Below are positions 1 to 6,497 of a stretch of DNA of 8,724 nucleotides, piece by piece. This stretch comes from Gammaproteobacteria bacterium (GTDB lineage Bacteria; Pseudomonadota; Gammaproteobacteria; Francisellales; CACEW01), in NCBI GenBank assembly GCA_028282045.1, contig JANQIS010000130.1, positions 1 through 8,724 of the forward strand, written 5' to 3'. Position 1 is the first letter of the stretch; each line of letters begins with the position of its first letter. Position numbers and translations under genes: made by a program. The notes under the pieces were generated by a model. The model was not told the origin of the DNA. It made no database searches and saw only the letters and a list, made by a program, of their open reading frames with translations.

Positions 1-1
1 A

Positions 2-334
2 CTGGCTGAAATGACCCGCCTAGGGCTCAAACTTGGTGCGCAAGCTCAAACGATTAATGGCCTGTCAGGATTAGGCGATTTAATTCTCACCTGCTCTGAC
101 AACCAATCGCGTAATCGGCGATTTGGGCACCTGCTCGGCCAGGGTAAGTCGGTTGCTGAAGCGACACGAACCATACAGCAAGTGGTTGAAGGTATTGAAA
201 CAGCACGCCTGATTTACCAGCTTGCTCAACAGCATCAGGTAGACATGCCGATCACAGAGCAAGTGTATCAAATACTCCACCAAGACAAATCAATCACAGA
301 TGCGATTAGTGCTCTACTCAATCGTGGCATATGA
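2..334 (+). CDS. gpsA: Glycerol-3-phosphate dehydrogenase [NAD(P)+], C-terminal part (5' end outside window)
   Basis: This enzyme reduces dihydroxyacetone phosphate to sn-glycerol-3-phosphate in the cytoplasm, supplying the glycerol backbone of phospholipids. Only about the last 110 residues are present. The reading frame is open from base 2 (L-A-E-M-T-R-L-G), so the ATG at 11 is internal and not the start. The visible part is the all-alpha substrate-binding domain. It has the GLSGLGDL segment followed by the family signature NQSRNRRFG, whose Arg-Asn pair contacts the glycerol phosphate, and then QVVEGIETA and MPITEQVYQIL. These match E. coli GpsA almost position for position. The C-terminus is slightly shorter than that of E. 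coli. The gene ends in three consecutive in-frame stop codons (TGA TGA TAA, 332-340). It converges on trmL with a 32-bp spacer. In E. coli the same two genes lie close together with cysE between them; cysE is absent here. Confidence 0.96.
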   Translation: MAEMTRLGLKLGAQAQTINGLSGLGDLILTCSDNQSRNRRFGHLLGQGKSVAEATRTIQQVVEGIETARLIYQLAQQHQVDMPITEQVYQILHQDKSITDAISALLNRGI

Positions 335-366
335 TGATAAAACAACACCCCGGGTGATAGACGAAA

Positions 367-834
367 TCAACCCTTCCCTAGCGCAAACCCCAATTGTCGC
401 CAGGCTTCATAAGCCACCACAGCGACACAATTGGACAAGTTTAAGCTGCGCTCGCTGGTTAACATAGGGATAAGAATACGTTGATCGTCCGGAAATTGTG
501 CGCAAAATGTCTCACTTAAGCCACTAGTCTCCGGACCAAACACAATGGCATCGCCATGCGCATAAGTCACATCGGTATAACGCACTAAACCGGAGGTCTC
601 ACAGACCCAAACCTTGCCCGGCGCTACTTGAGTGACAAAATGATCAAAATCAGGATGCAGGACCACCTTTGCCCAATCATGATAATCCAAACCGGCACGA
701 CGTAACTTTTTATCATCCGGCTCAAACCCTAATGGCTCAATCAAATGCAATTGTGCACCGGTATTGGCACACAGACGAATCACGTTACCGGTGTTAGGTG
801 GGATTTGCGGTTGATACAACACTAAATGAATCAC
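367..834 (-). CDS. trmL: tRNA (cytidine(34)-2'-O)-methyltransferase TrmL (SPOUT family)
   Basis: The protein methylates the 2'-hydroxyl of the wobble nucleotide (C34 or cmnm5U34) in tRNA-Leu isoacceptors, using S-adenosylmethionine; it acts in the cytoplasm as a homodimer. At 155 aa it is close to E. coli TrmL (157). The three SPOUT/TrmH motifs are visible. Motif 1 is IPPNTGNVIRLCANTG (residues 11-26). Motif 2 is VFGPETSGL (98-106). Motif 3 is ERSLNLSNCVAVVAYEAWRQLG (128-149), which forms the knotted SAM pocket. RRAGLDYHDW (45-54) is also typical. The start is a GTG at 834 with only a weak purine stretch upstream (GTGAGAC), giving the canonical N-terminus MIHLVLYQPQIPPNTGN. The gene is monocistronic here: convergent with gpsA and divergent from nadK. 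All catalytic-region residues that I can recall are intact. Confidence 0.96.
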   Translation of the reverse strand: MIHLVLYQPQIPPNTGNVIRLCANTGAQLHLIEPLGFEPDDKKLRRAGLDYHDWAKVVLHPDFDHFVTQVAPGKVWVCETSGLVRYTDVTYAHGDAIVFGPETSGLSETFCAQFPDDQRILIPMLTSERSLNLSNCVAVVAYEAWRQLGFALGKG

Positions 835-843
835 GTCTCACTG

Positions 844-872
844 CTGCCAGTCTGGTAAAACTCTTTTATACT
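844..872 (+). promoter_or_regulatory. Candidate sigma70 promoter for nadK-recN
   Basis: CTGCCA (844-849), a 17-bp spacer, then TATACT (867-872), placing a transcript start near 879 and a leader of about 27 nt before the nadK ATG. The -10 shares bases 867-870 with the opposing trmL -10, so the two promoters would compete for polymerase. No LexA-type CTG-N10-CAG box was found beside it. Confidence 0.45.
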
Positions 873-892
873 AATCACAAGCATAATGTAAT
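865..892 (-). promoter_or_regulatory. Candidate sigma70 promoter for trmL
   Basis: On the minus strand ATTACA (887-892) is followed after 16 bp by TATAAA (865-870), about 30 bp upstream of the GTG start. Each box is 4-5 of 6 to consensus. Its -10 overlaps the -10 of the opposite nadK promoter. This was assigned by eye. Confidence 0.35.
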
Positions 893-905
893 GTAACGGG
901 TGTAT

Positions 906-1778
906 ATGTCAGCATTTCATACTGTTGGTATCGTTGGAATTCACCATAATCCACTTGTCGCAGAAACAGTAGAGCATTTACTTAAAGTTCTGCCGCAGTG
1001 GGGTTATGAGGTTTTAATTGAAACGTCAACAGCACAAACCCAAGACCAATGCCTGGCTCGTGATATTGCCACAGACCAACTGGGCAAACAATCTGACGTC
1101 GTGATCGCGGTAGGGGGTGACGGCAACTTATTACATGCCGGGCGCATTTTATCGTTAACTGACACACCAGTGATTGGCATAAACCGCGGCAAACTCGGTT
1201 TTCTCACTGACGTATTACCTCAGCAACTAGAAACCGAGCTTAAGCCGTTGCTGGCTGGAGACTATATCGAAGAGCACCGCTTCTTACTCTCAGGCAAAAT
1301 TAACGATGGCAAACTTTTTAACGCCCTTAATGATATCGTACTGTTTGCCGGCGAGGCTGCACAGCTAGTGGCTTTTGAGGTGTATGTAGACGATTTATTT
1401 GTCTATCAACAACGCTCTGATGGACTAATCGTTTCCACACCCACCGGCTCTACGGCTTATGCATTATCGGCTGGAGGACCACTGGTGATGCCAAACCTGG
1501 ACGTGACCTTGATCGTGCCCAAATACCCACATAACCTAAATACCCGCCCACTGATCGTCGATGCCAACAGTACCATTGCGATTGTAATCACACCGGCTCA
1601 TGTATTGCCTAAGCTCAGTTTCGATGGCCACAACACCTGTGAGCTTAAAGAGAACGATTGCATCATCATCAGCAAACAAGCTAAGCCGCTACGCCTGCTG
1701 CATCCCAAATCACACGATTATTTTCGCAATCTGCGCGACAAACTGGGTTGGGCTACCACGCCGAATAACCAAGGATAG
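906..1778 (+). CDS. nadK: NAD kinase
   Basis: The enzyme phosphorylates the 2'-OH of NAD+ with ATP to make NADP+; it is soluble and oligomeric. I start it at the ATG at 906 (290 aa), which has an ACGGG stretch five bases upstream. A GTG at 900 in the same frame would add two residues (292 aa, the E. coli length) but has no visible ribosome binding site. Numbered from 906, the nucleotide-binding motif GGDGN is at 70-74, GINRGKLGFLTD at 91-102, the Asn-Asp pair (ND) that contacts NAD at 142-143, and the family signature STPTGSTAYALSAGGP at 177-192. The HPK...DYF...LGW ending matches E. coli NadK. All the key motifs look intact. It lies 3 nt upstream of recN, an arrangement common in Gammaproteobacteria, and shares the candidate promoter at 844-872. 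Confidence 0.97.
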   Translation: MSAFHTVGIVGIHHNPLVAETVEHLLKVLPQWGYEVLIETSTAQTQDQCLARDIATDQLGKQSDVVIAVGGDGNLLHAGRILSLTDTPVIGINRGKLGFLTDVLPQQLETELKPLLAGDYIEEHRFLLSGKINDGKLFNALNDIVLFAGEAAQLVAFEVYVDDLFVYQQRSDGLIVSTPTGSTAYALSAGGPLVMPNLDVTLIVPKYPHNLNTRPLIVDANSTIAIVITPAHVLPKLSFDGHNTCELKENDCIIISKQAKPLRLLHPKSHDYFRNLRDKLGWATTPNNQG

Positions 1779-1781
1779 ATC

Positions 1782-3449
1782 ATGCTGATCGAGTGCCATA
1801 TTCATCACTTCACTATTATCAGCACAACTCAATTACAGTTTGCTCATCATATGACCGCACTGACCGGTGAGACTGGTGCCGGTAAATCGATTTTGGTTGA
1901 TGCGTTAGGCTTGATACTGGGGCATCGTGCTGATACCAAATGGATTCGTCCCGGGCATGAACGAGCTGAGATTACGGCAATCTTCCAATGCCCGGCCGAT
2001 ACCACAGCAGCGAGCTGGCTATGCAGACATGACCTTAATCAAGATGACCAATGCATTATCCGCCGGGTTATACAACGTGATGGTAAGTCAAAAGCCTATA
2101 TCAATGGCCGCCCAGCTACAGTGCAACAACTCAAGTCATTAGGCCAGCATTTGGTATTGATTCATGGCCAACATGAACACCACGCACTGATGAGGGCACA
2201 TTATCAACGCGAACGTCTGGATCATTTTGCACACCACGAACCCTTGGTACAACAAGTGCAGCAAGCTCATGCCTGCTGGCATGCAGCCCATGAAAAGCTC
2301 ATACAACGCCAGCAAATGTTGCAACAGCAGCAAGCACAATTAGAATTGTTACGTTATCAGGTGGCCGAGCTGGCAGACTTAGCGTTAAATCCAGTAGAAG
2401 TTGAACAACTACACCAAGAGCAGCAGCAACTGAGCCATGGCCAACAATTACAACACAGCAGCAGCCAAGTTCTCATGCAACTTCACCAGAGCGACCATGC
2501 GGTTATTGATGTACTACACCAAGCGACACATCAACTGGGTGAACTGGCCACAGCAGATGAGCGCTTGGTGCCGATTATCGCCATGCTGGAAGAATCACGC
2601 ATCACCCTACAAGAAGCCACTGCCGAGCTAAGTCATTATCAAGAAAGCATTGAGATCAACCCTGAACGATTGCAGCAAGTAGAAAGTCGCCTGGAAATAC
2701 TGCATGATATGGCACGCAAACATCACGTCAATGCCGAAGATTTATTTAACCACTATCAAACGCTGTGTGACCAACTCAACACGCTAGATCAAAGCCACCA
2801 GGGCCTTGTCACGTTGGCAACTGAGTGTGAGCAATTACAAGCCGCCTGGCTATCTCTGGCCAGAGAACTCAGTACTCAACGCCAACAAGCCGCTGATACA
2901 TTATCTCAGGCGATGACAGCATCGATGCAAACATTGGCAATGGAAGGCGGCGTATTTGCAGTACAGGTGACACCTGATGATGACATCACACCACGCCCAC
3001 ATGGCTTAGATCAGGTGAGTTTCAATGTCAGCACCAACCCTGGTCAGCCGATGGGTGGTTTAAGTGATATCGTCTCCGGCGGTGAACTCTCACGCATCAG
3101 CCTGGCAATTCAAGTGTTAACTGCCACCGCACAGCCTACGCCCACCCTAATCTTTGATGAAGTGGATGTGGGTATCGGTGGCACTACTGCCAGCATGGTA
3201 GGTAAGCTGTTACGCCAATTAGGTAAACACTGCCAAGTGCTTTGTGTTACCCACCTACCACAAGTAGCCGGTCAGGCACAGCACCATATCCGAGTTAATA
3301 AACTAAAAAGCAACAACCAAACCACTTCACAAGTCACCCACTTGGATGAAGCTATGCGTGTGGAAGAACTGGCACGTATGCTCGGTGGTGAGACCATTAC
3401 CGAGCATACGCGTGAGCATGCAAGAACATTGCTGAAAGCTGTGGTATAA
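1782..3449 (+). CDS. recN: DNA repair protein RecN (SMC-like ATPase)
   Basis: RecN is a cytoplasmic SMC-type ATPase that gathers broken DNA ends and sister chromatids during double-strand break repair by the RecA pathway. At 555 aa it is about the E. coli length (553). Domains in order: an N-terminal ATPase half with Walker A GETGAGKS at 29-36 and the RecN-typical IHGQHEH at 127-133; a central Gln-rich antiparallel coiled coil, roughly 150-390; and a C-terminal ATPase half with signature motif VSGGELSRIS at 431-440, Walker B TLIFDEVD at 455-462 and the switch-like THLPQVAGQAQ at 490-500. All ATPase motifs are intact. The ATG at 1782 has an AAGGAT Shine-Dalgarno sequence (1771-1776) five bases upstream that runs into the nadK stop codon, so translation is probably coupled to nadK. 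No E. coli-style LexA operator is visible just upstream. Confidence 0.97.
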   Translation: MLIECHIHHFTIISTTQLQFAHHMTALTGETGAGKSILVDALGLILGHRADTKWIRPGHERAEITAIFQCPADTTAASWLCRHDLNQDDQCIIRRVIQRDGKSKAYINGRPATVQQLKSLGQHLVLIHGQHEHHALMRAHYQRERLDHFAHHEPLVQQVQQAHACWHAAHEKLIQRQQMLQQQQAQLELLRYQVAELADLALNPVEVEQLHQEQQQLSHGQQLQHSSSQVLMQLHQSDHAVIDVLHQATHQLGELATADERLVPIIAMLEESRITLQEATAELSHYQESIEINPERLQQVESRLEILHDMARKHHVNAEDLFNHYQTLCDQLNTLDQSHQGLVTLATECEQLQAAWLSLARELSTQRQQAADTLSQAMTASMQTLAMEGGVFAVQVTPDDDITPRPHGLDQVSFNVSTNPGQPMGGLSDIVSGGELSRISLAIQVLTATAQPTPTLIFDEVDVGIGGTTASMVGKLLRQLGKHCQVLCVTHLPQVAGQAQHHIRVNKLKSNNQTTSQVTHLDEAMRVEELARMLGGETITEHTREHARTLLKAVV

Positions 3450-3477
3450 CTATTTTTGGTATTGAATGAAGACTTTT

Positions 3478-3514
3478 TAGGTCGGTGCTTCCATGCACCG
3501 ACCTACGGATTTTT
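3478..3514 (+). terminator. Perfect 11-bp hairpin after recN, possible terminator or REP-like element
   Basis: TAGGTCGGTGC (3478-3488) pairs perfectly with GCACCGACCTA (3495-3505) around a six-base loop. The stem is followed by CGGA and then five T (3510-3514). The T-tract lies on the recN side only, so it could end recN transcription. On the minus strand the hairpin is followed by A residues and would not terminate the opposing transcript. The unpaired CGGA between stem and T-run is not ideal. The GC-rich, perfectly symmetric stem also resembles dispersed REP-type palindromes in intergenic DNA. Confidence 0.55.
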
Positions 3515-3633
3515 CCCATCTAATCTTGCGCTTCTCGGCGCTGCCAAGGGAGCAATGGAGCACTACCAATGCCAGACCTTTTTATAACGCTTGACACTTG
3601 GTTAGCAACTTACAGGTTTTTCATTCAATTAAT

Positions 3634-4935
3634 TTAATGCTTCCAAATCACCATACGTCGGATCACCACCCCATTGAGTATCACAGCCAGAATCAACAAG
3701 CCCAGTGTCGGCAGATTCACAGCAGCGCACACCAGCATAATCAGCCAGCGGACATCACGCTTTAGAAAAACATCATGCTCTTTGGCCGGTGCTTTGCCAT
3801 GTAAATGACGGTAACTGGTCACCGAATAGTTAATCATCATGGCCCCGATAATCGCCAGGCCGCCGATCAGGCCAAGGTTATGCCCCGAGCCAGTAGTAAT
3901 ATGTGCTGTCATGCCGGTCAGCAAGATGACCTCACTATATTTCACCAAAATGTGGCCGAGCCATCGATCATAAATCACTTGATGTTGGCGAATCACGGCA
4001 ACTTCCTGGGTAGAGATATGCAATAACAAAGCCGCAAAACCAACAATCGCTCCCAGCAACAATCCAGCATAACCACTAAATGACATCAGAATCGCTGCCA
4101 GACAAGCCAAACCTACTGCTGTAATCGCCATGGCATGTACAGAATAAGATACTGACACCAAACTGTAAGTCAGTTTATTGCTCAATGGGCGTAACAGATG
4201 GCGTTTAAGCAAGCTATCTTTGCGTGAGCGCTTAACTGAAGCCAGTAATGCTGCTTCTGCATCACGTAGCTGCGCATAGGAGTGGATCTTATGCCAAAAG
4301 TGATGACCAACATCAACCTGCACCAGCGCATCTTCACGAATCAAAGTTTGCAACAACTTTTCCATATCAACGACTTTACGCTTGGATATTAGGGTATTGA
4401 GATGCTTGAAAAAATCTGCCGCACAGAGCATCACACCGGTGTAATAACCCTGCGGTAACTCCATTGCATTGCTTAACGCCGTAACCGCAGCATTGTCACT
4501 CTGCACACCGAGAATCTCTCCTGGCGCAAAAGTTTTACCGCTGACATGATGATCCACAGCAATCACAGATTGTTTACTGCTTTTGCGATGCAACAAACTT
4601 TTCAATACTGCCTGATCGACAGGATAGGCAATATCCATCAACACAAAGGGCTTATCCCCCAACTCGTCTTGTAGCGCCAACAATGCTTGTATTGGTGTTG
4701 CCTCCGGCGCCACTGTAACATGCTCAACGGTCAGATGATGTTGCTGGGCAAAACGATCGGCCACCTGGCGCACACGCTCATCCTGTTCTGGCGTTACCAA
4801 CACACACGCTTTAAAACCCGCATCCGTGCAAGCTGTTAAGCTGCGCTCTAATAAGTGTCGGCCCAATAATGGCGTCAGCGCCAATGGCTTGGTTTCGGCA
4901 ACACCTGACTCAACTGCTAAAATAACACTTTTCAT
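3634..4935 (-). CDS. Membrane protein with degenerate nucleotidyltransferase and CDP-alcohol phosphatidyltransferase-like domains
   Basis: The exact function is unknown. From the ATG at 4935 it is 433 aa. Residues 1 to about 215 resemble a sugar-nucleotidyltransferase fold: VILA at the N-terminus, the KPL lysine (K16), and a metal-binding-type aspartate in VLMDIAYP (D101). The glycine-rich GxGxR loop, however, is replaced by ESGVAE. Residues about 240-433 are hydrophobic, with about five or six membrane segments between 262 and 425. The linker with RHLLRPLSNKLT (245-256) and the GYAGLLLGA segment (288-296) fit the fusion of inositol-phosphate cytidylyltransferase to CDP-alcohol phosphatidyltransferase known as bifunctional IPCT-DIPPS. 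Aligned to the remembered D-x2-D-G-x2-A-R-x8-G-x3-D-x3-D motif, the residues read H306, T309, Q310, A313, V314, D323, G327 and V331, so all four aspartates are missing. It follows ftsY by 8 nt with a strong Shine-Dalgarno sequence, so it is probably co-expressed with ftsY. The domain assignment is from memory and the pseudoenzyme reading is inference. Confidence 0.75.
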   Translation of the reverse strand: MKSVILAVESGVAETKPLALTPLLGRHLLERSLTACTDAGFKACVLVTPEQDERVRQVADRFAQQHHLTVEHVTVAPEATPIQALLALQDELGDKPFVLMDIAYPVDQAVLKSLLHRKSSKQSVIAVDHHVSGKTFAPGEILGVQSDNAAVTALSNAMELPQGYYTGVMLCAADFFKHLNTLISKRKVVDMEKLLQTLIREDALVQVDVGHHFWHKIHSYAQLRDAEAALLASVKRSRKDSLLKRHLLRPLSNKLTYSLVSVSYSVHAMAITAVGLACLAAILMSFSGYAGLLLGAIVGFAALLLHISTQEVAVIRQHQVIYDRWLGHILVKYSEVILLTGMTAHITTGSGHNLGLIGGLAIIGAMMINYSVTSYRHLHGKAPAKEHDVFLKRDVRWLIMLVCAAVNLPTLGLLILAVILNGVVIRRMVIWKH

Positions 4936-4938
4936 CAA

Positions 4939-4945
4939 TCCCCCT
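4939..4945 (-). promoter_or_regulatory. Strong Shine-Dalgarno overlapping the ftsY stop codon
   Basis: The minus strand reads TAGGGGGATTGATG. AGGGGGA overlaps the TAG stop of ftsY (4944-4946) and sits three bases from the ATG at 4935. This decides the start in favour of ATG 4935 over the TTG at 4938, and suggests that ribosomes ending ftsY reinitiate on the downstream gene. Confidence 0.7.
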
Positions 4946-6080
4946 ACTGCGCAAAAAGCGCTCTGACAAATTCTTCGGCATCAAATGGCCGCAGGTCATC
5001 AACCTGCTCCCCTACGCCAATAAATCTTAGATTCACACCCAACGATTGGGCAATAGCAAACACAATACCGCCTTTGGCAGTACCATCGAGCTTGGTGAGC
5101 GCAATGCCCGTCACACCCACGGCTTGATGAAACTGCTGTGCTTGTGATAATGCATTTTGCCCCATGCCGGCATCTAGCACCACCATCGTTTCATGCGGCG
5201 CGGTATTATCGAGCTTTTTCATCACCCGAATGATTTTTTCCAGCTCAGCCATCAGATTGCTCTTGGTATGTAAACGTCCGGCAGTATCGGCAATCACCAC
5301 ATCGATGCCACGCGATTTGGCTGCTTGCACAGCATCAAAAATCACCGAGGCACTATCAGCGCCGGTATGCTGGGCGATCACCGGCACATTATTGCGCTCA
5401 CCCCATACTTGTAACTGCTCCACTGCCGCAGCACGGAACGTATCGCCTGCTGCCAGTATCACGGATAACCCTTGGGCCTGATAATATTGTGCCAGCTTAC
5501 CAATTGTCGTGGTTTTACCGGCACCATTCACGCCCACCATCAAAATCACATACGGTTGCTTGGCCTGATCAATCACCAGCGGCTGACTCACCGCAGCGAG
5601 AATCGCTTGCAGGCTATCCTTCAAACCTTGCATAAATGCTTCGGGTGTTTTAAAACGCTGCTCAGTCAGTGATTGGATAATACGATCTGTTGCCTCAATA
5701 CCCACATCAGCGGTAAGCAACATACTCTCCAACTCATCTAATAACTCATCATCAATGGTCTGGCGGCCGGCAAATAAGCTACTCAACCCACCAGTAAACG
5801 TCGAACGGGTTTTACTTAGGCCCGTAGTAAGGCGCTTAAACCAACTCACTTTCTCTTGTTTAGCTGGTCGCGACTTTAGTTCTACTCTTGCTTTGGCTTT
5901 TGGTTCAGGTTTTGGCGCTGCTGGAGCCTTTTGCTCAGACTCAGGTTGCGTTGTATGCTCAGGCGTTTGTGATGGTAGTGTCTCTGGTTGCTGCGGTTTA
6001 AGCTCTTGTTCTACTTGTGGAGATTCTGGCTGCTGCTTTTTTTTTGATTGTTTGTTTTTAAATAGGCCCAGGAGACTCAC
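4944..6080 (-). CDS. ftsY: Signal recognition particle receptor FtsY
   Basis: FtsY is the membrane-associated SRP-family GTPase that receives ribosome-SRP complexes and hands nascent membrane proteins to SecYEG. Numbered from the GTG at 6080 (378 aa): a short LLGLF-plus-lysine N-terminus; a low-complexity A domain rich in Glu, Gln, Pro and Lys to about 75, shorter than in E. coli; an N helical bundle at about 78-165; and the G domain. In the G domain the P-loop GVNGAGKTTT is at 183-192, DTFRAAAVEQL at 213-223, DTAGR at 265-269, LDAGMGQNA at 302-310, TKLDGTAKGG at 329-338 and GVGEQVDDLRPF at 355-366. All GTPase motifs are intact. The start is uncertain: in-frame GTG codons lie at 6092, 6086 and 6080, with no ATG, and only 6080 has a GGG stretch at a suitable distance. 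A run of nine A lies in the A-domain codons. The ftsE, ftsX, rpoH and rsmD genes that often flank ftsY are not here. Confidence 0.96.
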   Translation of the reverse strand: MSLLGLFKNKQSKKKQQPESPQVEQELKPQQPETLPSQTPEHTTQPESEQKAPAAPKPEPKAKARVELKSRPAKQEKVSWFKRLTTGLSKTRSTFTGGLSSLFAGRQTIDDELLDELESMLLTADVGIEATDRIIQSLTEQRFKTPEAFMQGLKDSLQAILAAVSQPLVIDQAKQPYVILMVGVNGAGKTTTIGKLAQYYQAQGLSVILAAGDTFRAAAVEQLQVWGERNNVPVIAQHTGADSASVIFDAVQAAKSRGIDVVIADTAGRLHTKSNLMAELEKIIRVMKKLDNTAPHETMVVLDAGMGQNALSQAQQFHQAVGVTGIALTKLDGTAKGGIVFAIAQSLGVNLRFIGVGEQVDDLRPFDAEEFVRALFAQ

Positions 6081-6099
6081 ATGCACACCCACACTGTGA

Positions 6100-6128
6100 T
6101 TGCTTGATAGGTGTAATCATACTATAAT
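6100..6128 (+). promoter_or_regulatory. Candidate sigma70 promoter for the 104-aa coiled-coil gene
   Basis: TTGCTT (6100-6105), a 17-bp spacer, then a perfect TATAAT (6123-6128). This would start transcription near 6135, about 48 nt before the ATG at 6183. It lies in the 102-bp divergent spacer upstream of ftsY, where a minus-strand TATGAT without a good -35 is the best I can see for ftsY itself. Confidence 0.5.
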
Positions 6129-6182
6129 TCGCTCAGTTCAAATAGGGTGTAACCTCAATTCAAGTGATCTAGGGTAATGAAC

Positions 6183-6497
6183 ATGAGTCACGACAAAGCT
6201 ACTTTAATTGCCGATGTTAAGGCACTTGAACACAAATTAGAACTCGCTAAACAGCAAACTAAAGCCGCCCAAGAGCATTATGAAGCGGCGCGCAAACAAC
6301 TTATTGATGCCCAGCAAACTGCCGATGAGCATTGCGAGAATATTTTCCAAGAGAACATGGCTCAGATTACTGCTTTACGCAAACATATCAACCAGACACA
6401 TTTTGACACTCAACAACAACTGTGCCAGTTACGCCAGGAATTGGCCTCAACTTATGGCAAGCTCTATAAAGCCACTGATTCAGACCATCATGAATAA
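6183..6497 (+). CDS. Small coiled-coil protein of unknown function
   Basis: I do not recognise the family. The product is 104 aa from the ATG at 6183, which has AGGG (6171-6174) eight bases upstream. An in-frame ATG at 6177 would add Met-Asn but sits only two bases from that Shine-Dalgarno sequence. The protein is hydrophilic, with no signal peptide or membrane segment. It is almost entirely helical in character: heptad-like Leu/Ile/Ala spacing from VKALEHKLELAKQQTKAAQ through to LCQLRQELASTYGKL, with two cysteines and a Gln/His-rich composition. This fits a cytoplasmic coiled-coil oligomer. It is divergent from ftsY across a short spacer with a good -10 box. No terminator is obvious after it. 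The promoter, Shine-Dalgarno sequence and codon content similar to its neighbours suggest a real gene. Confidence 0.75.
   Translation: MSHDKATLIADVKALEHKLELAKQQTKAAQEHYEAARKQLIDAQQTADEHCENIFQENMAQITALRKHINQTHFDTQQQLCQLRQELASTYGKLYKATDSDHHE

Noticed and set aside
343..356. CACCC/GGGTG symmetry between gpsA and trmL as a bidirectional terminator
   Set aside because: The usable stem is only about four pairs and there is no T-run on either side.
3400..3520. Leftward short open frame starting near 3518 and passing through the palindrome into recN
   Set aside because: It is a chance frame across a hairpin and antisense recN, with no ribosome binding site or conserved look.
3591..3616. Consensus TTGACA (3591-3596) suggesting a rightward promoter
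   Set aside because: The best -10 (TACAGG at 3611) is only 14 bp away, and nothing is encoded rightward behind it.
3461..3629. Possible integron attC site between recN and the membrane protein gene, because of the palindrome and GTTAGCA at 3601
   Set aside because: GTTAGCA does not fit the GTTRRRY core, there is no matching RYYYAAC partner, and the flanking genes are chromosomal housekeeping genes.
5755..6099. 114-codon rightward open frame opposite the 5' part of ftsY, rich in Ser, Gly and Cys
   Set aside because: It is the antisense of the low-complexity A and N domains of ftsY; the composition mirrors the Glu/Gln/Pro codons, and no ribosome binding site or family is recognisable.
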